NCBI GenBank assembly: GCA_965153355.1 | Contig: OZ231126.1 | Coordinates: 73,966,001 to 74,030,000, forward strand | DNA: 64,000 nt | DNA from: Flaccisagitta enflata | Taxonomy: Eukaryota > Chaetognatha > Sagittoidea > Aphragmophora | Direction: 5' to 3' | Shown: positions 10,893-21,812 of the stretch, one piece after another | Position numbering within the stretch: the first letter of the stretch is position 1 | Layout of the letters: each line of letters starts with the position of its first letter | Made by a program: the position numbers and the translations under genes | The notes under the pieces: model-generated | Databases searched by the model: none | What the model was told of the DNA's origin: nothing | The model's input: only the letters and a program-made list of their open reading frames with translations

Positions 10893-11785
10893 AACAAGGC
10901 CAACACCTGTAAGTCGCGTGCGGGACATAAATAACTTGAGATGGCTTTAATTGACTTTGAATGACTCAGGATGACATAAGATGACTTGAAATGACTAAAA
11001 AAGACATAATATGATGTAAATTGACTTAAATGACTAAATTGACCTGATTGACTCAATATAACTTAATATGACTTAAAATGACTCAGAATGACCTAGAATT
11101 ACTTAGAATGACTCAGAATGACTAAAAATGACTAAAAATGACTAAAAATGACTAAATACAACTTAAAGAGATAAAACAGGTTGCCCAAGGGCAATATGTG
11201 GTCAGCGATACCCGTTGCCCTGCTTTGCCTGATTGTGAATTGGAGTGAGGGGAAGCAGGGCAGCGGCCCCGAAGGGGACGATGTCCTGTAGAACACAGGG
11301 GGACTTTTGTTTGTCCGTTTGTCCGTCCGTCTCCCCCAGGCCCTCTCAGGCCTGAAATCTGCCCTCTCAGGCCTAAAATCTGCCCTCTCAGGCTGGGAGG
11401 GGAAACATAAGGCCTGAGAGGGCCTGAGAGGGCGGATTTCAGACCTGAGAGGGCAAAATTCAGGCCTGAGAGGGCAGATTCAATGCCTGAGAGTGCAGAT
11501 TTCAGGTCTGAGAGGGCAGATTCAAGGCCTGAAAATGCATATTTCAGGTCTGAGAGGGTAAATTTCAGTCCTGAGAGGGCAGATTTCAGGCCTGAGAGGG
11601 CCTGGGGGGGACGCACGAACGAACGAACGAACGAACGAACAGACGAACGAAAGTCCCCCTGTGTTCTACAGGACATCGTCCCCTTCGGGGCCGCTGCCCA
11701 AAAAGTAAAGTTTGACGGACAGACGGACGGACAGACAGACGGACAGACAAAGCGGGCTGTAGAGTCGCGTGTACGCGACTAAAAA
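10893..11785 (+). mobile_element. H1 element carrying a nested H3 element
   Basis: The 5' end AACAAGGCCAACACCTG is followed by AAGTCGCGTGCGGG. The core is an 11-bp ATGACTAAAA-type array (10920-11160). After a nested H3 copy come a GACGGACA tract and the hairpin AGTCGCGTGTACGCGACT (11763-11780) plus A5. Confidence 0.75.
11174..11704 (+). mobile_element. H3 palindromic element
   Basis: Starts with the hairpin-like TTGCCCAAGGGCAA, then GTGGTCAGCGATACCCG. It has long inverted repeats: GGGCAGCGGCCCCGAAGGGG and onward through GTCCTGTAGAACACAGGGGG, mirrored at the right end (GGGGCCGCTGCCCAAAA). The centre is an imperfect palindromic minisatellite of about 23 bp built on GGCCTGAGAGGGCAGATTTC. No coding capacity. 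Confidence 0.8.
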
Positions 11786-11852
11786 TGGATAAACTTTATT
11801 AATGAACAAGGTCAGATACAGGAGGCAAGGACATGAGACCTTAACCACTCCG

Positions 11853-12004
<152 letters not shown>

Positions 12005-12097
12005 ATCTTCTCTCCCCCTCCCTCTTCCTTTTATCACCCTGTGGAATCACTGAAAAAATAAAATCTTGACCTACAAAAATGAATTTTCCTAAATTGT

Positions 12098-12199
<102 letters not shown>

Positions 12200-12439
12200 A
12201 ACAACGACGAAGACAACACAACGACGACGTCAACGACGACGAACCTGGTATCGATGACGACAAAAACCACGACGACGACGATTAAAAGAAAATAAATTTT
12301 CTTTGTCTCAAAACAAAAGAAACTCTTAGAGAACAGAAAAGAAAAAGAAAATAAAAAAAAAAAAAGAAAATAAAAAAAAACTCAGATCGAGAAATGAATC
12401 ATTTGACAATTCGAATGTGGGATATTCCTCTTGGATATA

Positions 12440-12581
12440 AACAAGGCCGGATACACGGCCACCAGTTGCGGACGGGTGGGCAGAAGCGGAAAGGCACGTT
12501 TTCACACTTTTCGTCTCGTGGTCACGGACGGACGGACGGACGGACAAAGGCTCTTATAGAGTTGCGTGTCCGCAACTAAAA
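12440..12581 (+). mobile_element. H1 element, short complete copy
   Basis: Cleanest short copy: AACAAGGCCGGATACACGGC, then AGTTGCGGACGGGTGGGCAG, GTTTTCACACTTTTCGTCTC, a (GGAC)n tract, CTCTTATAG, and the hairpin AGTTGCGTGTCCGCAACT (12560-12577) with A4. The 5' AGTTGCGGAC is the exact reverse complement of the hairpin 3' part GTCCGCAACT. Confidence 0.85.
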
Positions 12582-12639
12582 TGAGGTGAAAAACTTCTGG
12601 CTCGAAGTCGTACAAATGTTGCTTTTGTAGTTGTTTTCT

Positions 12640-12960
12640 GCAAAACTTAATGCCTTAGTCTCCCTATCTGTTGGTCTGTCGGTCTTTTAGTCCATCGGTC
12701 TGTCGGTCCATCGGCCTGTAACTCCTTTTCTACCAGACACGCTGAGTGAATCCGTAGACCTTTTTTTCGACCGTTATAAAAAGAATTAAACCCCGAGAAA
12801 ATCAACGCATGATTTCTTTTTAAATTCATAATTATCATCTTTATCGTTTTAAGACGCAGATTACAAAATAGGCGAGGCTTTGTCCTTCCGTCCTTCCTTT
12901 GGTCTGTCCTTTCGCTATTCCACGCAATTCCGGGGTGGGGGGGGGGGGTGGTTGACTGGT
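12640..12960 (-). mobile_element. Degenerate H1-related tetranucleotide tracts
   Basis: Two decayed GGTC/CGTC tracts (12658-12720, 12878-12915) with GAGGCTTTGTCC-type inner sequence. Ends are not definable. Confidence 0.4.
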
Positions 12961-13007
12961 TATACGCCCCTGTCTATCCGTCTGCGATAGTATCTTAACT
13001 CCCGTTC

Positions 13008-13130
13008 TTTTTAGGTGCGACAAAGCACCTCTATAACTGGCTGTGTCCGTTGGTTGGTTGGTTGGTCGGTTGGTAACGCATTCGTTCGACGATCCACACC
13101 GTCGCACCTATTGGCCTGCTTGGCCTTGTT
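13008..13130 (-). mobile_element. H1 element, AGGTGC subtype, minus
   Basis: The minus-strand 5' end is AACAAGGCCAAGCAGGCC, followed by AATAGGTGCGACGG. The 3' hairpin is AGGTGCTTTGTCGCACCT plus A5. The 5' AGGTGCGAC complements the hairpin GTCGCACCT exactly. This is a different sequence from the GTCGCG/GTTGCG copies, so the two ends changed together. Confidence 0.8.
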
Positions 13131-13239
13131 TTTACGTGCATTTATTCCGAATCGTTCACTAAAATTCGAATGTGGAGACGATTGAGAAAAAAAAAGTTTT
13201 TTTGGCACCATTCCAAGTAAAGGATCTTCTGCAGGCAAT

Positions 13240-14580
13240 CCTCGGGGTGATCCACTGCGGGAGTATGATCCTTGGAGTGATCTCTATTAACAGGAGTGTC
13301 CATGGGGGTATGATCCTTGGAGTGATCTCTATTAACAGGGGTGTCGATGTAGTTGGGGGTTGGGGCCATGGAGTGATCTCAATTAAGAGGAGTGTCGATG
13401 GGGGTGGGGGCCTTGGAGTGACCTCTATTAACAGGGGTGTCGATGTAGTTGGGCCTCCAAGTAGATCTCTAAAGGGGTGTCGATGGGGGTTGGGGGAGTG
13501 ATCTCTATTAACAGGAGTGTCGATGGGGGTTGGGCCATGGAGTGATCTCGAGGGAGGGGATGGATGGGGCCTCCGATGATCTCTATTAACAAGGGTTGTC
13601 GATGGGGGTGGGGGTTGGGGCCATGGAGTGATCTCAATAAAGAGGAGTGTCGATGGGGGTTGGGGCCTTGGAGTGATCTCGATTAAGAGGGGTGTCGATG
13701 TAGTTTGGGGTTGCGGCCATGGAGTGATCTCTATTAAGAGGGGTGTCAATGTTGTTGGGGGTTGAACCATGGAGTGGTCTCAATTAAGAGGAGTGTCAAT
13801 GGGGGTGCGGGGGTGGGGGCCTCAAAGTGATCTCTATTAACAGGGGTGTCAATGTAGTTGGGGGCTGGGGCCATGGAGTGATCTCTATTAACAGGGGTGT
13901 CGATCTTGTTTAGGGTTGGGCCATGTAGTGGTCTCAATCAAGAGGAGTGTCGATGGGGGTGGGGGGGTGGGGGCCTCGGAGTGATCCCTATTAACAGGGG
14001 TGTCGATGTAGTTGGGGTTGGGGCCATGGAGTGATCTCTATTAACAGGGGTGTCAATGTTGTTGGGGGTTGGGCCATGAAGTGGTCTCAATTAAGAGGAG
14101 TGTCGATGGGGGTGGGGGGTTGGGGCCATGGAGTGATATCCTTTAACATGGGTGTCAATGTACTTTGGGGTTGGGGCCGTGGAGTGATCTTTATAAACAG
14201 GGGTGTTGATGTTGTTGGGGGTTAGGGCCATGGATTGATCCCAATCAAGAGGAGTGATGATGGGAGTGGGGGGTTTGGGCCTCAGAATGATCTCTATTAA
14301 CAGGGGTGTCGATATAGTTGGGGGTTGGGACTATGGAGTGATCTCTATTAACAGGGGTGTCGATGTTGTTGGGGGTTGGGACCATGAAGTGATCTCAATT
14401 AAGAGGAGTGTCGATGGGGCTGGAGGTTGGAGCCTCGGAGTGATCTCTATTAACAGGGGTGTCAATGTAGTTGGGGGTTAGAACCGTGGAGTGATCTCTG
14501 TTAATAGGGGTGTCAATGGGGGTGGGGGGTGGAGCCATGGAGTGATCTCTATTAAGAGGGACTGTCGATGTTGTTGGGCG
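13240..14580. repeat. ~57-bp G-rich minisatellite upstream of exon 1
   Basis: More than 20 tandem units built on GGAGTGATCTCTATTAACAG, GGGTGTCGATGTAGTTGGGG and GTTGGGGCCAT, with alternating variants (ATTAACAGGGG or ATTAAGAGGAG). It ends about 260 bp before the first ATG of exon 1. No coding role seen. Confidence 0.9.
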
Positions 14581-14838
14581 TTGGGGCTTTGGGATTGATC
14601 GATGAAGAAAGAGTTTGATCCTTGTGGACTAGGGCCTCCTCAGAGTACAAAAACAAAATAAACTTTGGCCATTTTTCTTTTACTTCTTCTTCTGAATGAA
14701 TTTTTTCAACTCCTCCGTTCTCTTTTCTTTTATCATTTATTTTTCTTTGTGAGGCCTGTCTGTACTCCATGCAAAACTTTCCTAATGCAAAGGAAATCTT
14801 GGTTTTTTTTCTTTAGGAAAGAAAATAACACTTAAAAA

Positions 14839-15658
14839 ATGATGCTTAAAAAACATAAACGACGACGACCAAAGAAAATTTCCGACTCAAACTTTCTTCG
14901 AAGACTCAAATCGAATCAAAATCGGAGGAAGTTAGCTTCCGATGATTTACACGTTTCTTCCGATCAAACTGTTGGTCAACACGAACAAACGAAGCCGATG
15001 CATCCAAACTGCGGTCGACGAGCGTTTCCACGACACAGACTCGGGCGCGGACATGAATCCGATCGTCAACTCTCTTCGACAGTCGAAGCTTCTCGTCAAC
15101 TTACTTCTCAGAGGCATTTCCCGATTCGTCGTATAAGTGATAAAGTGGAAAATCGATTAGAAAGCTCTGCGCAAATTGACTCGGATTCAAACTCGAACTC
15201 GAACGTCATCCCGGACGCGAACGTCATCCCGGACGCGAAAGCCATCCCGGACGCGAACGTCATCTCGGAAGAGATCACCAACCCGGAAGCGGACAGCGAC
15301 CCGAACGCGATCTTTAAACGTGGCATTTTGCAATCGTACAAAAACTCGGGCAGTAATATTTCTACGAGTGTGTCGACGAAAGCGGATCGTTGCTTCTCAG
15401 CAAAACATTCCCCGCTGAAAGTTCCGCGCTGTCAACGATACACTGCCCTCGTGACAAAACCCTCGGATTACTCTCGAACAGTCGGTCGACGAGATCATCC
15501 TTCATCAGCGACCCCTTCGAATTGCTTTCGCGACGAACGTGAACTTACATGGATGACTGATTTGAAATTTCATCGGAGAATTTCAGGATTTGTTTCTTCT
15601 TTCGTTTTCTTGGCAATTTCTACTTCGTTCTTACTACCATCGACAAAAGCCGATTTGG
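14839..15658 (+). CDS. Exon 1 of an FGF-like secreted or membrane protein gene
   Basis: Open from ATG 14839 for 820 nt to a GT donor (GATTTGG/gtgagt, phase 1). Two starts are possible. From 14839 the protein opens with a basic region, then an acidic repeat (four VIPDA-type units, about residues 122-142). A hydrophobic stretch at residues 251-266 (FVSSFVFLAISTSFLL) would be a signal anchor. From the in-frame ATG at 15553 (residue 239), the same stretch with preceding HRR forms a classical signal peptide ending near TKA. The signal peptide favours 15553 for a secreted factor; the unbroken 238-codon frame upstream favours the longer form, or a further 5' exon. The full spliced product is 688 or 450 aa. 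Its identity is argued from exons 5-7; nothing in exon 1 is family-specific. Confidence 0.6.
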
Positions 15659-16079
15659 GTGAGTAGATTTACCAAACAATCAACCAATCAATCAGACAAT
15701 CAGTTAATCAGAAAATCAACAAGTCAGTCGGTCAATCAATCACTTAGGACTTTGAAATGGTGAGGAAAGGAACCAGTGCTCATGTCGAATATTCGATCCA
15801 TTAATCTCCAATCATAGTTTCAAATCAACCTGTTGTTAATGTTCACTGAAAACAGATCAACCGTTTATAATCATCCGATCATCAACCCAATCAGTAATTA
15901 ATTAACAAACCAGCCAACCAACGTGCCAACCGACCTTCTACGAATATTTTAGATCAGGAAACAACACTTCTAAAACGAAGGAATGAATACAGAATGCGTT
16001 GTTACTTGGCCAATGGCCATCTCATTCTCACGCAATTTGAAATTATTGATGTTGGCCTTTTGACCGGCAAATTCGTGGC

Positions 16080-16500
16080 TCGGGGGTGAAGGAACCAATA
16101 AAGAGTCGGTGGGGGGGGGGGGGGGTCAGGGGGGTATGGGAACAGGGGGCAGGGTCAAGAAATCAAGGAACCGATAAAGATTCGGTGTGAGGGGGTAGGA
16201 ATATGGGGGCAGGGGGCGGGGTCAAAAAATCAAGGAACCAATAAACAGTCGCTGTGAGGGGGCAGAGGAGCAGGGGGGCAATGGGGTAAGGGCTGGGGGT
16301 CAACAAATCAAGGAACCGATAAAGAGTCGGTGTGGGGCGAGGGGGTTGGAGGGCAGGGGGATATGGCCTAGGGGGACAGGGGGTAGGGGCTGAGGGTCAA
16401 GAAATGAAGGAACCCTAAAAAACTCGGTGTGATGGGCAAGGGGGAAGGAGGACATGGGATAGGGGGTCATGGGGTAGGGACTGGGGGCTTGGGGTCAAGG
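16080..16500. repeat. ~85-bp G-rich tandem repeat
   Basis: About five degenerate units of TCAAGGAACCGATAAAGAGT followed by CGGTGTGAGGGGGCAGG-type sequence, within intron 1. The remaining 15659-17096 sequence shows nothing else supported. Confidence 0.75.
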
Positions 16501-17096
16501 AAGCAAGGAATCAATAAATGGTCGGTTTCAGTTTGATGAAAGAGAAATGAAGTAAAAACACCCACGAACCTAAAAATCGAAACATCATTGATGATCGCCA
16601 GCAATGATGTAACGATCATGTACCGCGTTGGTAGGGAGGGGGGGCGGCGAGAAGGGGGAGGGCGGTGAGAAAAGAAGGGGGGATTTGGTTGCATAAGGGT
16701 CTGACGAGGGTCAGCTGAGGGTCAGATGTATAAGTGGCGCCGAGTTTATGAAGTCAGAAAATGGGCTAGATTTACACTTTCTGGTTGTACAATCATGGGC
16801 ACCTCCTTCAGATCATAACACGCTAACAAGACCGTTGTGTTATGGGAACATGTAAAGAGCTCACAGTCCGTTACAAAGTTCATTGTAGGCCATTATACAC
16901 AAATCGAGACAGCGTCGCGCTGCGATTTATTTACAAAACATCACTGCTTTGAGATCTTGATTGTTAAAAAGGCAAGCATTGTTTAAAACAAAATACAACT
17001 AAGTGACAAACAATGAATGGGAATTAACGCTGCAATGTACATTGCACGAGCACCGGACCATTGCTCTTAAAAGAACAACAAATGACTCTATATAGC

Positions 17097-17520
17097 AGCC
17101 CAAAGGCAGTAAGTGGTCAGCGGTACCCGTGCCCTACTTGAGTAGTATGTGATTTAGGTTAAGGGGGGGCAGGGCAGCTGCCTCAAATGGAACAAAGTCC
17201 TGTAAAACATAGGGGGAATCTGTCCGTCCGTTCGTCCGTCCTTCTGTCTGCCTTCCTTCTGTCCAGGATGCCCTGTTTATCAAATTATCATTGAATAGGC
17301 AGTATATGGACAAGGGTACCCATGCCCTTCTTGAGTAGTTTGTAGGTTAAGTTGAGGGGGAGCAGGCCAGGATCTGGGTCTCTGAGGCCAGAATTTGGTC
17401 TCAAAGACACATTTTTTAGTCTCTGAGGCCAGGATTTGAGTTTTTGAGGCCAGGGTTTGAGTCACTGAGGCCAGGATTTGGGTCTCTGAGACCAGGATTT
17501 AGGTCTTTAAGGCTCATAAG
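17097..17520 (+). mobile_element. H3-like fragment
   Basis: Has the H3 5' blocks: CCCAAAGGCAGTAAGTGGTC, AGCGGTACCCGTGCCCT, GGGCAGCTGCCTCAAATGG and GTCCTGTAAAACATAGGGGG, then CCGTCCGTTCGTCC. A second partial start lies at 17284, followed by a 20-bp GTCTCTGAGGCCAGGATTTG array (17360-17515). The right inverted end is absent. Confidence 0.55.
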
Positions 17521-17693
17521 AGCAGCGTGAACGCTCTTAAAATCTCGCTGTTCTATGCAACAGCTAAGCCAATAACTCCATCTTAATCGACCTCTTGCAC
17601 GCTATCACTCAAGGAAAAGATACTACGATGGAGTTTGAAAAGGAAATGCTCGGCGTTCTTAGAGAAGAAGGGAGGAAAAGAGAATAGTCGCAA

Positions 17694-18156
17694 AAGCGTT
17701 AGATGGTAAGCGGTACCCGTGCCCTGCCTAAGTTGGTTGTGGTTGAAGTTGAGGGAGGAGCAGGGCAGCGGCACCGAAGGGGTCGATGACCTATGATTTC
17801 ACACATATGGGGGATTTTCTCCTTCTCCTCCTCCGTCCCTTCCCCTCAAATCCCAGTCCCGAGGCCAAAATTCCAGTATCAAGGCCCAAATCCCAGTCTT
17901 GGGTCCCAAATCCCAGCTTCAAGGCCTAAATCCTAGCCTGGAGGCTGAGATTTGGGCCTCAAGGCCGGGATCTGGGCCTCTTGGCTGAGATTTTGACCTT
18001 GAGGCAGAGATTTTGACCTTGACCTTGGGCCTCGAGGCTGGGATTTGGGCCTCAAGACTGGGATTTGAGGGGGGGGGGACGTAGGAGGAGGAGGAGAAAA
18101 TCCCCCATATGTGTGAAAGCATAGGACATCAACCCCTTCGGGGCCGCTGCCCAAAA
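17694..18156 (+). mobile_element. H4 palindromic element
   Basis: Begins TAGTCGCAAAAGCGTTAGAT, then GGTAAGCGGTACCCGTGCCC. Long inverted repeats: left GCAGCGGCACCGAAGGGGTC through CATATGGGGGATTTTCTCC, mirrored at the right up to GGGGCCGCTGCCCAAAA. The centre is a 20-bp array whose unit changes from CCTCAAGGCCCAAATCCCAG to its reverse complement at mid-point, making a giant palindrome. Confidence 0.8.
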
Positions 18157-18240
18157 GGAAGAAGAAGAAGAAGAAGAAGAAGAAGAAGAAGAAAAAGAAG
18201 AAGAAGAAGAAGAAGAAGAAGAAGATGAAGAAGAAGAAGA
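18157..18240. repeat. (GAA)n microsatellite
   Basis: About 27 GAA/AAG units directly after the H4 right end. Confidence 0.9.
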
Positions 18241-18299
18241 GGGAAAAGAGGTAAGGGGCTGTTTGCCAAGGTGCGGTAATTGCAAAAGCTGCAGCTAAG

Positions 18300-19251
18300 G
18301 TGCGATATCGCACCCTAGCAGCAAAGACAACAACCTATTATTTATCTTGATTAACAATGCAGTGGATATATCACAACTTCACTAGATGTTCCTACACTTT
18401 ATGATCAGATGATGCATTTCTGTTATCAACTCCTTAGGATAGGAACCCAGAACCCAGAACCTGGGTCTCAGAGGCAAGAATCTGGGTCCCAGAGGTCAAG
18501 ATTTGGGTCTCTAAGGCTAGGATGTGGGTTTTAGAAGCCAGAATTTAGGTATCAGAAGCCAGAATGTAGGTCTCAGGGGCCAAAACGATAGAACTCAGAC
18601 CAGAATTCAGGTTTTGTAGCCAGATTTCGACCATTTTGCTTGGATTTGGGCTATTTTGCTTGGATTTGGGCCATGCAGTTTATATTTGGGCCCCAAAGAA
18701 GATGAAGCCCTGAGGATGGGGCAGGGGGGGACGGATGGATGGACGGAGAGACGTACGTACGGACAGATGGACGGACAGATTCCCCAGGTGTTCTACAGGA
18801 CTTCGTCTTCGACTTTCAGGGCCCAAAAATCATGATTATGTAAGCCTGACGTGTCAAATGCGTAACTGACCGACCAACCGACAGACGGACAAACAGATTC
18901 CCCCTATGTTCTACAGGACTTTGTCCCCTTTGAGGCCGCTGCCCAAAAATCAATATCATGTAGGTCTATACGTAAGCCTGACGTGTCAAATGCCCAACTG
19001 ACCGACCGACCGACTGACCAACTTAACCTCCCGCGATATGCTTTGACGCACTAAAGCGAGAAATAAAAGCGCGATTGCGAATGAGGTAGTTGTGAGATTG
19101 GTTGAAGACCAAGAAAAAGAAAAGGGATGAGAGTGTGAAGAATGTGAAAGTACATCAACTATTCAATGGCAGACTATCGAAATCTGAATGGAAAAAGGTA
19201 TTGAGCAAATGCAGCTGAAAAAGCAAATCCCCCCCCCCCCAGTAAAAAAAA
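18300..19251. other. H3/H4-derived debris, no gene
   Basis: Contains a 20-bp GGTCTCAGAGGCCAGAATTT-type array (18440-18660). Two successive copies of the H3 right arm (ACAGATTCCCC, GTTCTACAGGACTT, CCGCTGCCCAAAAATCA) end near 18830 and 18957. A GACCGACC tract lies near 18863 and 18995. No exon recognised. Confidence 0.5.
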
Positions 19252-19780
19252 AACTAGTCATCCAACGATGGCACATGGTCAGCGGTGCCCGATGCCCGAT
19301 GCCCTGCTGAGTGATCCAGTGAAGAAGTGGAGTGAGAGCAGGGCAGCGGCCCCAAAGGGCAGATGTCCTGTAGAACACAGGGGGGAATTTCGAGACGTCC
19401 GTCCGTCCTGAGGGGGCTCTAGATGGCTGATTTATGCCACTGAAGGCATATCTTAGGGTTGGAGAGCATAATTAAGGCTTGGAGAGCAGATTTGAGGTTT
19501 GGCGAGCTGGTTTTAAGCTTGGAGGGCTAATTGAAGGTCTGGAGGGCAGATTTGAGGTCTGGGAGGCAGATTTAGGGCATGGGTGGGGGCTGATTTGAAG
19601 CCAAGAGGGCTGATTTGAAGCCAAGAGGGCTAAATTGAGTCCTGGGAGGGCTAATTTGAGGCCTTGATGGTCAACAGGGGGGGGGGACGGAAGGACGGAA
19701 GGACGGAAGGACGGACGGACGTCTTGAAATTCCCCCTGTGTTCTACAGGACATCGGCCCTTTGGGGCCGCTGCCCAAAAA
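19252..19780 (+). mobile_element. H3 element
   Basis: Starts ACTAGTCATCCAACGATGGC, then ACATGGTCAGCGG. Inverted arms GGGCAGCGGCCCCAAAGGGC and GTCCTGTAGAACACAGGGGG are mirrored at the right, which ends GGGGCCGCTGCCCAAAA. The centre is a degenerate array of GGAGGGCTGATTTGAAGCC-type units and a GGAC tract. Confidence 0.8.
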
Positions 19781-19817
19781 GGGATAAAAAAGAAATAAAG
19801 CCAAGTGAAGGTTCATG

Positions 19818-20056
19818 AACAAGGCCGGATACACGGCCAATCCGTAGTCGCTGCTGGTGGGCAGGGGCAGTAATGCGAGTAGGCAGGGGCAGTACCTGAG
19901 TGGGCGGGGGCTGTATTGACGCTAGGCAGGCGCTGCGATGGTCAGAAATCCGTTTTTCAGTCGATTTCGCGTCATCAAAATTTTCGCGTTCCGGACAGAC
20001 ACAGACAGACCAAGGGACACACCCTCTTATAGAGTCGCTTAGGCAGCGACTAAAAA
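19818..20056 (+). mobile_element. H1 element, GTCGCTGC subtype
   Basis: The 5' end is AACAAGGCCGGATACACGGC, with TAGTCGCTGCTGGTGGGCAG following. The 3' hairpin AGTCGCTTAGGCAGCGACT (20033-20051) is followed by A5. The 5' TAGTCGCTGC and 3' GCAGCGACTA are exact complements, another subtype in which both ends differ from other copies in step. Confidence 0.85.
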
Positions 20057-20070
20057 GAGGAAAAAGAAAA

Positions 20071-20562
20071 ATAGTCGCAGAAGCGTTAGATGGTCAGCGG
20101 TACCCGTGCCCTGCTTAGGTGGGTTAGGATTGTAGTTGAAGGAGGTAGCAGAGCAGCGGCCCCAAAGGGGTCGATGACCTATGCTTTCACATATATGGGG
20201 GATTTTTTCCTCCTCCTTCTCCTTCTCCTTCTCCTCCTCCTCCGCACCCCTGTCCCCTCAACCTCCAGACCTATATCTCAGCCTCGTGGCCCATATCCCA
20301 GCCTCGAGGCCCAAATCGCAGTCTTGAGGCCAAAATCCCTTGAGACTGTGATTTGGGCCTTGGGGTTGGGATTTGGGCCTCAAGACAGGGATTTGGACCT
20401 CGAGGCTGGGATATTGGCCTCAAGAATGAGATATGGGCCTGGAGGTTGGGGGGAGGGGGGGTACGAAGAAGGAGGAGAAGGAGCAGAATAAGGAGGAGGA
20501 GAAAATCCCCCATATGTGTGAAAGCATAGGTCATCGACCCCTTCGGGGCCGCTGCCCAAAAA
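20071..20562 (+). mobile_element. H4 palindromic element
   Basis: Begins ATAGTCGCAGAAGCGTTAGA and ends GGGGCCGCTGCCCAAAA. Arms GGTCGATGACCTATGCTTTC and CATATATGGGGGATTTT are mirrored. The centre is a reversing 20-bp GGCCTCGAGGCTGGGATTTG array. Confidence 0.8.
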
Positions 20563-20668
20563 GGAAAAAAAAAAAGGATGAAAAGAAAAGAAAAGGAAAG
20601 AAACGAAGGTGAGAAGTGAAGGCGCGTGGGTGAAGGACAATCACCTTCTAGAAGCACAATTAGCAAGG

Positions 20669-20875
<207 letters not shown>

Positions 20876-21189
20876 TGAGCGGGATAAGGATATCTAAAAA
20901 AGTAAATATGTTTCAATTTGTGATAGGAGTTACATACAACAATACGCGCTCGTCAATTCAACCGTAACAGGTGTCCATCTATCTATTTGTCCAATCATCA
21001 AGCTTTCCATTTACCCATCTCTCCACTTTTCTATTTGTAGATCTGTCTTTCATTCACTATACTGAGCTGAGGCGCTCATGCGCTCAGTCGGGAGGCTCAA
21101 TGCATATCTTCAAATCTCCAAAGAAAACGAACGAATGCATGAATGAATCATTCAGGAAATGAAACAATAAGCCAATTTATCAATCCATC

Positions 21190-21191
21190 AC

Positions 21192-21234
<43 letters not shown>
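21190..21234. repeat. (AATC)n microsatellite
   Basis: About 11 uninterrupted AATC units. The surrounding 20880-21590 sequence shows no supported exon. Confidence 0.9.
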
Positions 21235-21235
<1 letters not shown>

Positions 21236-21592
21236 GGGTACAATCCAAGAACAGGTCAATGGAATTACAGTAGACAGAAACGGACGGCTGTATAAGAAGG
21301 GGGGGGGTTTCTTTACCATATGTAAGATCAAACTCAAAACATGAGGAAGGAATTTGTAATTGGTTAATGAACTGAGTACTAGACATCTAATGAACCAACC
21401 TGAGGTCGACGAAAGATGAAAAGATAGAAGATGAAAAGAAACCGACAATCGATGAGAAATAAAAAGAAAAGGAAAAAAAGGAGAGAGAATAAGAAGGGAG
21501 AAAAGATAATCAGATATCAAACACGTAGGCCGATAAGGCGTTAGCGTAGAAGGACGAACACTTCAAGAAAAAAAAAGAGACCCATTGGTAGG

Positions 21593-21751
21593 TTTTTAGT
21601 CGCGGACACGCGACTCTACACCTTGCCGTGTCGGTCGGTCGGTAGGTCGGTATGTCAGTCCGTCCGTCACATTTTTGAATTCCGAGCGGTTTTCGCATTA
21701 CTGCTCCTGCCCAACCGTCCGCGACTGGATTGCCGTGTAGCCGGCCTTGTT
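21593..21751 (-). mobile_element. H1 element, complete, minus
   Basis: The minus-strand 5' end is AACAAGGCCGGCTACACGGC, followed by CAGTCGCGGACGG. The 3' hairpin is AGTCGCGTGTCCGCGACT plus A5. The 5' AGTCGCGGAC is exactly complementary to the hairpin GTCCGCGACT. Confidence 0.8.
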
Positions 21752-21812
21752 TCATTGTCTGGAAAAGCTGCATGTTTCAAACACTCTTTATTGAAGAAAA
21801 TAGCCCCCACAC

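Noticed and set aside
13159-13770. Pro/Thr-rich minus-strand frames
   Set aside because: Translations of the 57-bp minisatellite; no start context, signal or homology.
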